From UBA3064 sp023258775 (GTDB lineage: Bacteria; Pseudomonadota; Gammaproteobacteria; Burkholderiales; Burkholderiaceae_E), in the NCBI GenBank assembly GCA_044355655.1, contig JBIKXS010000001.1, forward strand, positions 207,268 to 271,267: a stretch of 64,000 nucleotides of DNA, written 5' to 3'. The position numbers were made by a program, and so were the translations under genes. Positions 1-7,399 of this stretch are shown here, in pieces (position 1 is the first letter of the stretch; every line of letters begins with the position of its first letter). The notes under the pieces were generated by a model. It saw only the letters and a list, made by a program, of their open reading frames with translations, was not told the DNA's origin and ran no database searches.

Positions 1-158
1 AAAGCGAAGACCAGTTCCAGCGCCTGGCATCCAGCATCGAGCAGATTGCCGAACTGAATGGCTACGAACTGGCGCTGACCATCGAAGAGGTTGCGGTTGT
101 CGCGCCCACCAAGGGCAAGACCGGCGGTGCTGCTACCACCGAAACGCAAGCTCAGTAA
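1..158 (+). CDS. C-terminal end of a phage protein of unknown function (partial)
   Basis: An open frame runs from the window edge (first full codon at position 3) to a TAA at 156-158. It gives about 51 residues ending in an Ala/Thr/Gln-rich tail. The visible part resembles the hydrophilic end of a small structural or head-tail connector protein, but nothing in it is diagnostic. It lies 12 bp before the sheath gene and is probably co-transcribed with it. The start is off the window. Confidence 0.6.
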   Translation, partial: SEDQFQRLASSIEQIAELNGYELALTIEEVAVVAPTKGKTGGAATTETQAQ

Positions 159-170
159 GGGGGCTAGGCC

Positions 171-1814
171 ATGAGTACCGCTTTTGTGAGACAACTTGGC
201 GCCGAATCCGGCGTGCAGCTTAATCCGCTGCGCGATAACTCCGAGATTCCGGTAGCCGACAACGCCGATCAGGTCTTCGGCATCATGATGCGGGCCACTC
301 GTGGCCGCATCGACAAGCCTTTCAAGGTTGATCGCGGCAACGTGTTCAAGAAACTCGGCAAGGGTGAGCAGATTCGCGTCTCTGCCCTCAACGAGGCTTG
401 GGTGCATGTTGTCGAAGCCCTGAACAATGGCGCCTATGAGGCCGTTGTCCAGCGCCTGACCACCTCCGCCGCCATCATCAAGTGGGCTGTCGCCACGGTT
501 GATGCAGAAACCAAGGCTGTCACCTTTGCAGCATCGGAAACCGATCCCGTCGCGCCGTACCTGTTCGCCGTGAAGCACCTTGAGTGCTACAACGATGGTA
601 TCAAGCTCGAATACCGGGCAGATGAAAACAAGGTCGGCGGCGTGGCTGCGGCAAACGACAAGCTGACACTACGCATCCGCGACAAGGATGGTGTCCTGCT
701 TTACGAGTTCTACGGCTCTCTGAACCCGGAAGCCAAGGACGATTACGGCAACTCGGCCTACCTGCCTGACGTTGCTTTGGCACTGACTGATGCGGTCGAA
801 ATCAAAGTCGGCACCATCGGCGCCGGCGCAACGGTCGATCCCGCATCGCCGGCCTATGGCTACGACGTGAATGGGCAAGAGAAGTGGGCGAAGTCCGCCG
901 TCCTGGTGTGCTTCACGGAAGGTGGCACCGGCTACACCACGCAAGACTACATGGCTGCGCGTGAGAAGCTGCAATACACCCCGTTCAATTACGCCTACAT
1001 TTCGTCGGGCGGAACCCAGGCGCCGGCACTTCTGGCGCAACTGGCGCAACTGGCGTTCGACACCAACCGTCAATTGCGTTTCGACATCCCTGGCAACCTG
1101 AACCCGGAAGCGGCTATCACCTTCGTTGAGCAGTTGAACATGGGCGCCAGCATGACGGCCCACCTGATGCACGCCTTCTGGTCTCCGATCAAGTCGGACG
1201 ACCCAACCGGCATCAATCCGAAGGGCCATCTTGGCACGGCCACGCTGAACATCGCCTACGCCTGCCTGCGCAACGCTCAGACCAATGCCAAGGGCTTTGC
1301 TCCGAAGAACTACGTCATCGCCGGCCGCGAGTGGCCTATCCGTCGCACTCGCATGACCCAGGTTTATTCGCCGCGCGACCAGGAATTGAACGCCCTGGCC
1401 CGCGCCAAGATTAACCCGGTGATGTACGAGGTCTATACCGGCGGCGGCCGCTACGTCTTCCGCGACTCCCTGACTTGTGCCCTGGTTGAATCCAGCCTGA
1501 AAAAGCTGATTTCCGTGGCCGACATGTCCACAAGCATCGACGATGCCGTCACTCGTGCCGGCAAGGACATGCTGCAACTGCCGATGCAGGTAGCCGTGAA
1601 GCGCATGCAGGACTTCCTGGTCGAGCTCTTCGAGGGCGCCGAGTCTTCCGGCTGGCTGGTTCCATCCAGCGCGCCTGAAATGAACGGCAAGGCGTGGAAG
1701 TTCGACGTTCGCCCAAATGAGGTACGGCCTTACGACCGGATGGATTGCTCGTACTGGCTGCGCTACGACGGCACCGTCCGCCAGATTTTCGTCACCCAGA
1801 CGCTGACTCGCTAA
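171..1814 (+). CDS. Phage tail sheath protein
   Basis: This 547-residue protein fits the size and C-terminal pattern of contractile tail sheath subunits, which polymerise around the tail tube and shorten at infection. The C-terminal third has the sheath-type segment with 'INPVMYEVYTGGG' followed by an aromatic/basic stretch, a long helix with 'DFLVELFEGAESSGWL', and a final strand ending 'RQIFVTQTLTR', the sort of C-terminal arm that interlocks neighbouring subunits. The ATG follows a purine-rich 'aaggggg' ribosome site. The neighbouring tube, hub and baseplate genes support a myovirus tail role. The assignment rests on overall pattern, not on a single catalytic motif. Confidence 0.75.
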   Translation: MSTAFVRQLGAESGVQLNPLRDNSEIPVADNADQVFGIMMRATRGRIDKPFKVDRGNVFKKLGKGEQIRVSALNEAWVHVVEALNNGAYEAVVQRLTTSAAIIKWAVATVDAETKAVTFAASETDPVAPYLFAVKHLECYNDGIKLEYRADENKVGGVAAANDKLTLRIRDKDGVLLYEFYGSLNPEAKDDYGNSAYLPDVALALTDAVEIKVGTIGAGATVDPASPAYGYDVNGQEKWAKSAVLVCFTEGGTGYTTQDYMAAREKLQYTPFNYAYISSGGTQAPALLAQLAQLAFDTNRQLRFDIPGNLNPEAAITFVEQLNMGASMTAHLMHAFWSPIKSDDPTGINPKGHLGTATLNIAYACLRNAQTNAKGFAPKNYVIAGREWPIRRTRMTQVYSPRDQELNALARAKINPVMYEVYTGGGRYVFRDSLTCALVESSLKKLISVADMSTSIDDAVTRAGKDMLQLPMQVAVKRMQDFLVELFEGAESSGWLVPSSAPEMNGKAWKFDVRPNEVRPYDRMDCSYWLRYDGTVRQIFVTQTLTR

Positions 1815-1841
1815 CCCCTCCCAAAAGGAAAGGACAGAAAC

Positions 1842-2516
1842 ATGAGCATGACCGAACTGCTGCGCGGGGCGATGAAGCGCCGCGATGCTACCAAGACCCT
1901 GGATTCCACCGGCGAAGAGCCGGCGCTCGCAGGGGCCGACAACTACACCATCGCCGACATCACCATGTCTGCGGTATCTGCCGTCCAGCAATGGGCGGAA
2001 ACCGACGATCTGGACGACGGCGAGAGCTACGCAGACCGCCTGATGGCCCTCGTGGTGGGTATTGCCGATGCCAACAAGGATGGCGACATCACCGAGGACG
2101 AACAGGGCGTGCTGGAAGTGGCACTCAATGCGGCCTGGGACTATCTGGTCAAGTGCGGCGCAACCGAAGAGGACGCCGGCGCACTGTTGAACGACTGGGA
2201 CGATGAAGCCGCTGACCGCGTGCGTGATCTGGTTGCCTCTGTGCTGCCGGAAGGCGACGACGAGGCCAGCGCCGAAATCGACAGCTTCGTTTTCAGCGAG
2301 TCCGACCAGGAGCCCGCCCTGGATGCCGTCTACAAGATGAAGATGGCAGTTCGCGGCGGCAAGAAGATGCGCATCCGTAAGCGCATTTCCGGCACGGTGC
2401 GACTCTCCGCAAAGCAGAAGCTCGCCATCCGCAAGGCACGCATGAAGAGCCATTCTGCGGGCGCGATGATGCGCCGCATGAAGTCCATGCGCATGCGCCG
2501 GAAGATGGGCATCTGA
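1842..2516 (+). CDS. Phage protein with canonical EF-hand loop and basic Met/Arg-rich tail
   Basis: The protein has 224 residues. Residues 76-87 read DANKDGDITEDE, a textbook 12-residue EF-hand calcium loop (D1, N3, D5, G6, D7, I8, E12), flanked by predicted helices. The first 160 residues are acidic. The last 60 are strongly basic and rich in Met, Arg and Lys, which suggests nucleic-acid or membrane binding, although no known domain is recognised there. The gene follows the sheath gene by 27 bp and ends just before a strong terminator, so it is the last gene of its transcription unit. Its role in the virion is unknown; calcium-dependent stabilisation is only a guess. Confidence 0.7.
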   Translation: MSMTELLRGAMKRRDATKTLDSTGEEPALAGADNYTIADITMSAVSAVQQWAETDDLDDGESYADRLMALVVGIADANKDGDITEDEQGVLEVALNAAWDYLVKCGATEEDAGALLNDWDDEAADRVRDLVASVLPEGDDEASAEIDSFVFSESDQEPALDAVYKMKMAVRGGKKMRIRKRISGTVRLSAKQKLAIRKARMKSHSAGAMMRRMKSMRMRRKMGI

Positions 2517-2540
2517 CCACCCTTGCAACCTTAACCGGGG

Positions 2541-2573
2541 AAATGGCGCTGCTTCTCGGTAGCGCCATTTTTT
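2541..2573 (+). terminator. Rho-independent terminator after the EF-hand gene
   Basis: A perfect 10-bp stem (AAATGGCGCT pairing with AGCGCCATTT) with a 10-nt loop runs straight into a T-run. The next gene's ATG lies only 4 nt after the T-run, so the terminator occupies the place where that gene's ribosome-binding site should be. Confidence 0.85.
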
Positions 2574-2576
2574 GCC

Positions 2577-3368
2577 ATGACGACGAACATGCCAAGCCTT
2601 GATGCAAACACCCTTTCCTCTCTCTGGGACGGGCTGTCTCCGCACCTGATCGCCAGCTTCTACGAGGTGACGAAGACGGGAGACGACGCCTGGGGGCGGA
2701 CAGGCAAGACCGACCCCAAGACCGTGCTCGCGCCGCTCACTGAGGCGAACATGGAAATCGCGCTGAACTGGCAGAGCCCATTCGAGCAGGCCGGGCCTGA
2801 ATCGAAAGCGCCGGCGCTGATGGCGATGCTGCAATCAGGGGCGTTGCAGCCAATTGTCGATTCGGTCATGGGCAAACAGAAGGAGCAAGGCGGGGCGCAG
2901 CAGAAATCGAACGATTTCCTCGCGCAGTTCGAGGGGAGAACCGGCATCACAAAGCTGAATTCAACCCAGGTGTTCAATGGCATGCCGCCGGTGAAGATTC
3001 AAGTCACGGCGCTGTTCCGGGCCTGGCGTGACTCCATGAAGGAGGTCGAGGCGCCATTTAACAAGCTCATGGAGTGGGCTCTACCAATCGAGCTATCGAA
3101 AGACGGCTCCGTTCTGGCGCGCGCCGCCGAGACGGCAAAGGGCGACATGGGCTATGTCGAGGCTCTGATGCCTTCCAAGTCGCCTACCCGCATCGCCATG
3201 AAATACAAGGGGCGCATCTATTCGCCACTGGTGATTGAGTCCATCGGGCAGCCGATGACTTCGCCGGTCGATAAGAACGGCCGCTACGTCGAACTGGCAA
3301 TTCCAATGACCCTTTGCACGCTCACCGCCCTGGATCGAAACGACTGGGCAAGAGCGGCATCCTTGTAA
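2577..3368 (+). CDS. Phage tail-region protein of unknown function
   Basis: This 263-residue protein has no recognised catalytic motif. The N-terminal half is helical and Gln/Ala-rich. The C-terminal half contains 'RIAMKYKGRIYSPLVIESIG' and 'VELAIPMTLCTLTALDRNDW', which looks like a beta-rich structural domain as in tail terminator or baseplate proteins. The chosen ATG (2577) is 4 nt after a terminator T-run and has no clear Shine-Dalgarno; a second ATG at 2589 is possible. It precedes the tail-assembly chaperone by 15 bp, which supports a tail role by context only. Confidence 0.6.
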   Translation: MTTNMPSLDANTLSSLWDGLSPHLIASFYEVTKTGDDAWGRTGKTDPKTVLAPLTEANMEIALNWQSPFEQAGPESKAPALMAMLQSGALQPIVDSVMGKQKEQGGAQQKSNDFLAQFEGRTGITKLNSTQVFNGMPPVKIQVTALFRAWRDSMKEVEAPFNKLMEWALPIELSKDGSVLARAAETAKGDMGYVEALMPSKSPTRIAMKYKGRIYSPLVIESIGQPMTSPVDKNGRYVELAIPMTLCTLTALDRNDWARAASL

Positions 3369-3383
3369 CAGGAGCAAGCCATC

Positions 3384-4154
3384 ATGATCCACTTCCCCCC
3401 GCTACGCACCAGGCGCCTGACGGCACAACTGCGCGAACTGTCCATTGGCGAATCGATTGCCATTGCCGCCATGCCGGCGCACCTCGAAGAGGCGTCATGC
3501 ACGGCTTTCCTGCGACGCGCCGTTGAGACATCCAAGGGCATTGAAGACCCGGCGCACTGGACGGTACAGGAGCGCATGCTCGCCGTCTGTCACTACCTGG
3601 CATCGACAGCAGAGGATGGCCCGGACTTCTCCCTGGGGGATGGGCGCTACTCCGATTACCTGGACGGCGCATCCGACATCCCGACGGCGACCGCATCGGT
3701 TGAGATTGGCGAGGTCGGAGGCGATGTCTGGCACATCCGGCACCTAACAGGCGCAATGGCCGAATCAATCGAGCGCATGACCGGCGAGGCTGAGGGAATT
3801 TCCGGCCGGCTCCACTGGTTGCTGGGCGGCATGGCGTGCCAGATGGTGCGCTCCGGCGAGAGTGTTCCAGACGCATCGGACGGCGAAGGCGCTTTTGATG
3901 AGTTCCTGGTTGGCCGAATGCGCGTGATGTCTGCCTTCCCGGAGAGCGACTTTGCCGCACTCATGACCAAGTACATGATCGGGCGCGACAAGCTGCATCA
4001 CCTTTTCAGGATCGAATTCACATCGGATGGCATCGTGGCTATGCCGAAAGGAGGGGCTGCAAGCAATTTGCCGCCAGCCCGATTTCCGGCCCATACCTGC
4101 CTCTCTGGAATGGCGCGCGAGTTGGTCGGAAAACCTCACGAATCTGGCGTCTAG
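3384..4154 (+). CDS. Tail assembly chaperone, upstream reading frame
   Basis: The 256-residue protein contains the segment 'TVQERMLAVCHYLA', typical of tail-assembly chaperones in large phages, and a mainly helical, acidic sequence. A second open frame in another phase overlaps its last 130 bp and continues to 4362 with no ribosome site of its own. This matches the G/GT pattern, in which a minor frameshifted product with a C-terminal extension binds the tape measure while the short product coats it. The likely shift site is the run of four G at 4053-4056. Family assignment is by architecture and context, not by a catalytic motif. Confidence 0.6.
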   Translation: MIHFPPLRTRRLTAQLRELSIGESIAIAAMPAHLEEASCTAFLRRAVETSKGIEDPAHWTVQERMLAVCHYLASTAEDGPDFSLGDGRYSDYLDGASDIPTATASVEIGEVGGDVWHIRHLTGAMAESIERMTGEAEGISGRLHWLLGGMACQMVRSGESVPDASDGEGAFDEFLVGRMRVMSAFPESDFAALMTKYMIGRDKLHHLFRIEFTSDGIVAMPKGGAASNLPPARFPAHTCLSGMARELVGKPHESGV

Positions 4155-4362
4155 TCTCGCCCTATATTCCCACACATCATTAACCGACGCGCTGGCTATG
4201 CAGGCCAGCACGGCAAGGAAGTTCTTCGAAGGAAAGCCCTTCGAAGAGTGGAAGCGGGGAAGGGAGTCCGAGTTGAAAACACAGGCAGCCATCGTGAATC
4301 GTCTAAATGACGTGATTCGCGCATGCGGGATAGTCGCCAAGACGGTAGCGAGGTCTCGGTGA
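4027..4362 (+). CDS. Tail assembly chaperone, frameshift extension (GT-like)
   Basis: This frame is +1 relative to the upstream chaperone frame. Entered by a +1 (or -2) shift at the GGGG run, translation resumes at CTG 4057 and gives a fused product of about 325 residues. The extension holds the conserved-looking stretch 'SLTDALAMQASTARKFFEG' followed by 'KPFEEWKRGRESELK', which resembles the T domains of other phage chaperone pairs. Independent initiation at 4027 is possible but no good ribosome site is visible. The stop TGA (4360-4362) overlaps the next ATG, so the frame is translated and coupled to the lysis cassette. Confidence 0.6.
   Translation: MASWLCRKEGLQAICRQPDFRPIPASLEWRASWSENLTNLASSLALYSHTSLTDALAMQASTARKFFEGKPFEEWKRGRESELKTQAAIVNRLNDVIRACGIVAKTVARSR
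4041..4062 (+). promoter_or_regulatory. Putative programmed ribosomal frameshift site
   Basis: In the upstream frame the codons are AAA GGA GGG GCT. A +1 move of the tRNA on GGG (4053-4055) re-pairs it perfectly on GGG (4054-4056) and the next codon is CTG in the downstream frame. A -2 slip would reach the same frame, as described for phage Mu. The purine-rich AAAGGAGGGG just upstream also resembles an internal Shine-Dalgarno, a known stimulator of frameshifting. Confidence 0.5.
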
Positions 4363-4664
4363 TGGCAGAAAAACCAATGAGACGCCTAGCCTCATGCGAC
4401 GCCGAGACGGGGGGGCTTTGCCATCATGCAGAGCAGGCATCGGAAGATGCCGCCGACTCCGCAGTCAAGAAGGTATTCGCCATTCTTGGTGTGGATATTG
4501 ACCGACCGGAGAGCGTCGAGGAATTCCGGGAAGACCTTCGTTTTGGCCGGCGCCTTCGCAAGGTTGCCGACCACGGCATGCTGGCCTTCTTCGGCGTTGC
4601 CGCTGCCGCACTGGCGGCCGCCGTGTGGGCTGGGATCGTCTCCAAGATCAACGGAGGCCACTGA
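4362..4664 (+). CDS. Small phage membrane protein preceding the holin
   Basis: This 100-residue protein has a Cys-containing N-terminus, a central 'VFAILGVDIDRPESVEEF' segment and one C-terminal membrane helix ('AFFGVAAAALAAAVWAGIV'). Proteins of this build are common directly upstream of holins in phage lysis cassettes, and it may be a holin partner or antiholin. The ATG at 4362 overlaps the stop of the chaperone extension (ATGA), and its own stop overlaps the next ATG in the same way. No enzymatic role is suggested. Confidence 0.65.
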   Translation: MAEKPMRRLASCDAETGGLCHHAEQASEDAADSAVKKVFAILGVDIDRPESVEEFREDLRFGRRLRKVADHGMLAFFGVAAAALAAAVWAGIVSKINGGH

Positions 4665-4873
4665 TGGAGCTTCTGCCTGACTGGAAGAAGATCGCGCGCC
4701 GTGCGTGGAGTTTTCGCCTAACCATTATCGCCGCCCTTTTGTCGGGGGCGGAGGTTGTTCTTCCGCTGTTTATCGACGTGCTTCCGCGCAACCTATTCGC
4801 CTCACTGTCGTTTGTTGCTGTAGTTGGCGCCGCAGTCGCCCGCGTCGTCTCACAGCCGAGGATGCACCAATGA
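4664..4873 (+). CDS. Putative holin (DUF7940-like)
   Basis: A 69-residue protein with an amphipathic N-terminus (MELLPDWKKIARRAWSF) and two hydrophobic helices joined by a short turn, the build of small class II holins. It is encoded directly before the endolysin with ATGA overlaps at both ends. Holins form timed lesions in the inner membrane; with a SAR endolysin downstream a pinholin-type role is possible. The family name is from recall of the 'WS.RL..LA..LSGAEVVLPL' pattern. Confidence 0.7.
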   Translation: MELLPDWKKIARRAWSFRLTIIAALLSGAEVVLPLFIDVLPRNLFASLSFVAVVGAAVARVVSQPRMHQ

Positions 4874-5361
4874 ACCGACCGCGCAACGCGCTTGCTGCGC
4901 TGACCCTATCCGCCGCTGCCCTGGTTGGCCTCGTCATGCAGGAGGGCTACACCGACCGCGCCGTCATCCCGGTCAAGGGCGATGTCCCGACAATCGGCTT
5001 TGGCACGACCGGCGGCGTCAAGATGGGCGACACGATTACACCGCCCAAGGCCCTGGCGCGCGCACTGACCGATGTGCAGAAGTTCGAGGGGGCGCTGAAG
5101 CAATGCGTCACCGTCCCGCTTCACCAACACGAGTACGACGCCTTTGTCGGCTTCTCCTACAACGTCGGCTCCGCTGCATTCTGCCGGTCTGGGATCGTCA
5201 AGAAACTGAACGCCGGCGACTACAAGGGGGCATGCGGAGAAATTCTGCGCTGGACATATTTCCAAGGGAAGAACTGCGCAGCGCCTGAGAATGCTCGCCT
5301 CTGCGGCGGGCTGGCAAAGCGCCGGCAGGAAGAGTACCGGCAGTGCCTTGGGGATGGCTGA
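4870..5361 (+). CDS. SAR endolysin, GH24 (T4/P22-type) lysozyme
   Basis: The 163-residue enzyme cleaves the glycan backbone of peptidoglycan. Residues 7-23 form a weakly hydrophobic, Ala/Gly-rich helix (ALAALTLSAAALVGLVM) typical of signal-arrest-release anchors, placed right before the catalytic Glu25 in 'QEGY'. The block 'GDVPTIGFGTTGG' (residues 37-49) supplies the catalytic Asp/Thr part of the GH24 triad. Further on, 'LHQHEYDAFVGFSYNVGS' is a standard core helix of this lysozyme family. Several cysteines (around 77, 98, 116) could control activation by disulfide exchange. The ATG overlaps the holin stop, and the next gene starts within its end. Confidence 0.9.
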   Translation: MNRPRNALAALTLSAAALVGLVMQEGYTDRAVIPVKGDVPTIGFGTTGGVKMGDTITPPKALARALTDVQKFEGALKQCVTVPLHQHEYDAFVGFSYNVGSAAFCRSGIVKKLNAGDYKGACGEILRWTYFQGKNCAAPENARLCGGLAKRRQEEYRQCLGDG

Positions 5362-5743
5362 CATGTGCGCCATTTCCAGCAAGCTACGCACCGTCGAAGG
5401 CGGCCGCGTGGCGTTCTACTGCCCAGGCTGCAAGGACACTCACACGATTCGCATTGGCGACGGCGCTGGGCCTGGCTGGACTTACAACGGCAACGCCGAT
5501 AATCCGACTTTCACGCCGTCCGTGCTGGTGCGAACCGGGCATTACTGCAACCCAGGCCAGCAGCCCGGTGATTGTGCCTGCGATTACCAAGAACGATACC
5601 CGGACGAAGGGCCGTGGCCTTGGCCGTGCGGCATCTGCCATTCATTTGTCACCAACGGCCAAATCCAGTTCTTGAGCGACTGCACGCACGAGCTGGCAGG
5701 CCAAACCGTACCGCTTCCCGACCTACCGGAGTCCGTGAAATGA
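5354..5743 (+). CDS. DUF6527 family phage protein (cysteine-rich)
   Basis: The 129-residue protein has paired cysteines 'YCPGC', a middle 'CACDY' and 'PCGIC', plus a conserved 'WTYNGNADNPTFTPSVLV' block and an ending 'SDCTHELAGQTVPLPDLP'. This pattern is found in many phage lysis cassettes under DUF6527; a zinc-binding fold is likely but its function is not known. Initiation is at ATG 5354 or ATG 5363; both overlap or abut the lysozyme stop. It sits between endolysin and spanin genes in an unbroken overlap chain. Confidence 0.75.
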   Translation: MADMCAISSKLRTVEGGRVAFYCPGCKDTHTIRIGDGAGPGWTYNGNADNPTFTPSVLVRTGHYCNPGQQPGDCACDYQERYPDEGPWPWPCGICHSFVTNGQIQFLSDCTHELAGQTVPLPDLPESVK

Positions 5744-6171
5744 GCATCGCAAGCGCACTTATCCCAGCGCCGTACCGCTGGCTGTTATGGCTGGCGGCTA
5801 TTGCTGTCATCGCCGGAGCCGGAGCATGGGGAGGCCACAAGGCCACGCAAGCCTATTACCAGCCGAAGCTCGAGAAGCTGGAGACGCGGGCAAAGGCCGC
5901 AGAGGATCGCGCGGCTGAATTCGAGACGGCATACAACGCACTGGCCGGCGCAACGCAGCGCCAGAACGACGCCATCAACAAGCTGCGCGCCGATTCGGCA
6001 GAGCGCCAGCGCCTGGCGGACATCGCCATCGCCAAGGCAAAGGCCGAGTCAGCCACGTTCAAGAGCAAGGCAACGGCCATCATGGGTCTCAAGTTGCCGC
6101 ATGGCGCAGATGAATGCACCGCTGCACGAGAAGCGTTTGACATCGAACTTAGAGAAGAGAGGGGAAGGTGA
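5740..6171 (+). CDS. Rz-like inner-membrane spanin
   Basis: The 143-residue protein has one N-terminal membrane helix (about residues 14-33, WLLWLAAIAVIAGAGAWGG) followed by a long charged coiled coil rich in Ala, Glu, Lys and Arg. This is the i-spanin plan: the protein spans the periplasm and, together with the outer-membrane lipoprotein encoded next, fuses inner and outer membrane in the last step of lysis. ATG 5740 overlaps the stop of the DUF6527 gene. The o-spanin gene begins at its 3' end. Confidence 0.8.
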   Translation: MSIASALIPAPYRWLLWLAAIAVIAGAGAWGGHKATQAYYQPKLEKLETRAKAAEDRAAEFETAYNALAGATQRQNDAINKLRADSAERQRLADIAIAKAKAESATFKSKATAIMGLKLPHGADECTAAREAFDIELREERGR

Positions 6172-6173
6172 CT

Positions 6174-6515
6174 ATGCGCATGATTGCAATCGCCGTCGTG
6201 ATGGCTGTGGCGTTGTCTGGGTGTGTATCCACGGCGCCAAAGGTTCAAGAGGTTCTTGTGCCCGTGCCGGTTCCGTGCAAGGTGGCGATTCCTGATCGCC
6301 CTGCGCTTGCCGTTGATTCGCTCCCTGTCGGCTCAGGAATCTGGGAGCAGATGAAAGCCTTGCGCGCCGAGCGGAGCCAGCGCCAGGGATACGAAACCGA
6401 GCTTGAGGCGGCCGTCAAGTCCTGCCAGGAAGGCCCGGAAAACACGCCGATTGAGCCAAATGCCGTGCAATACAGTGCAGGGAAGCAACCTATCCACCGA
6501 AAGGACATGCCATGA
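6174..6515 (+). CDS. Rz1-like outer-membrane spanin lipoprotein
   Basis: The 113-residue protein starts with a lipoprotein signal and lipobox 'VALSGC' (Cys17), then a Val/Pro-rich stretch 'VLVPVPVPC' as in o-spanins. It would be lipidated, sit in the outer membrane and pair with the Rz-like protein. ATG 6174 follows a good 'GAGGGGAAGG' site; a GTG at 6168 overlapping the Rz stop is an alternative. The stop TGA overlaps the start of the tail-tube gene, so lysis and tail genes form one continuous unit. Confidence 0.8.
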   Translation: MRMIAIAVVMAVALSGCVSTAPKVQEVLVPVPVPCKVAIPDRPALAVDSLPVGSGIWEQMKALRAERSQRQGYETELEAAVKSCQEGPENTPIEPNAVQYSAGKQPIHRKDMP

Positions 6516-7012
6516 CCGTTTCCAATGCCGCCTACCTCAAAGGCTTTTACGACACGACCAAGGCGCTTGGCGCCAAGGTTGTTTCCAGTGACTTCACGTT
6601 CGAAATCGAGGGCTTCGAACAGAACTACCTGCTGTGCAAGCAGGCGCCTTGGCCTGAGATTTCGCCGGCTGGTGAAATCGAAGTTCCCACGCCGATGGGC
6701 GCCAAAATGTGGCAGCCGCAGCAAGTCGAAATCGCGCAGCAGGGCCAGATTTCCATGATGGAGACCGTTGCTGGCAGCATCGACAACATGATGGTCAGCC
6801 TGATCGCCAAGGGCGGCACGTTCAATGCCAAGATTTACGAGGGCACGCCTCAGAAGTTCCTGAAGGCCAAGCGCATCGTCGATTGCTTCATCCAGCTTGA
6901 CGCGCCAGACCGCGATTGGGAGAACCGTTCCCAGATTCTGATCTTCTCCGGCACGCTGTTCTACCACTACTTCGGCGAAGTCGTTCCTGGTAACTCCGGC
7001 GACTACCGGTAA
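6512..7012 (+). CDS. Probable tail tube (core) protein
   Basis: The 166-residue protein is beta-rich with blocks such as 'PTPMGAKMWQPQQVEIAQQG' and 'LFYHYFGEVVPGN', the general size and texture of tail tube subunits (T4 gp19 / P2 FII class) in contractile tails. The Gln-rich central loop and short N-terminal arm fit a hexameric ring protein. It is encoded between the lysis cassette and the hub/spike genes. The call is by context and pattern; a baseplate tube-initiator role is the main alternative. Confidence 0.55.
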   Translation: MTVSNAAYLKGFYDTTKALGAKVVSSDFTFEIEGFEQNYLLCKQAPWPEISPAGEIEVPTPMGAKMWQPQQVEIAQQGQISMMETVAGSIDNMMVSLIAKGGTFNAKIYEGTPQKFLKAKRIVDCFIQLDAPDRDWENRSQILIFSGTLFYHYFGEVVPGNSGDYR

Positions 7013-7395
7013 TGGCAACTCTTTCCGCCCTGGCGGATAACTTCGCAACGAACGAGCGCCCGGCTGGCAATCTGCTGGACGGGCCTTCCGTTCTTGCTCA
7101 GGCCGTGGCTGCAACCCGTCTCTATGCCGGGTATGCAGAACTGCGCGCCCATGCGGGTGTATCGCCTGCGCCTGACGTTTCTGGCGACACTGAAATCAGC
7201 AACTCAGAATGGGCGCTGATTCGGCCGCTGTTCCTGCTGTACGTCGAACGCGAGACGGCATTGCAGCTTGAGGCTTCTCGTGGCCTTGGCATGGATGTTT
7301 TCGGGCGATCCTCAAGCGAGGTGGCGGCCGATATTCTCCAGTTCGAGGCGGAGCTACCGCACCGGGCTTTCTTTCGCCCCATCATAACGGTGTAG
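7012..7395 (+). CDS. Phage tail-region protein of unknown function
   Basis: The 127-residue, mostly helical protein has no recognised motif. Its ATG overlaps the TAA of the tube gene (TAATG), which implies translational coupling. The middle segment 'NSEWALIRPLFLLYVERETALQLEAS' looks like two helices of a small structural subunit. It lies directly before the hub gene, so a tail-terminator, chaperone or baseplate-accessory role is plausible but unproven. Confidence 0.6.
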   Translation: MATLSALADNFATNERPAGNLLDGPSVLAQAVAATRLYAGYAELRAHAGVSPAPDVSGDTEISNSEWALIRPLFLLYVERETALQLEASRGLGMDVFGRSSSEVAADILQFEAELPHRAFFRPIITV

Positions 7396-7399
7396 CAGC

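Noticed and set aside
669..2834. Long antisense open frame (721 codons) opposite the sheath and EF-hand genes
   Set aside because: It covers two convincing + strand genes and a terminator, is rich in His/Arg/Leu as GC-biased antisense frames are, and has no recognisable motif.
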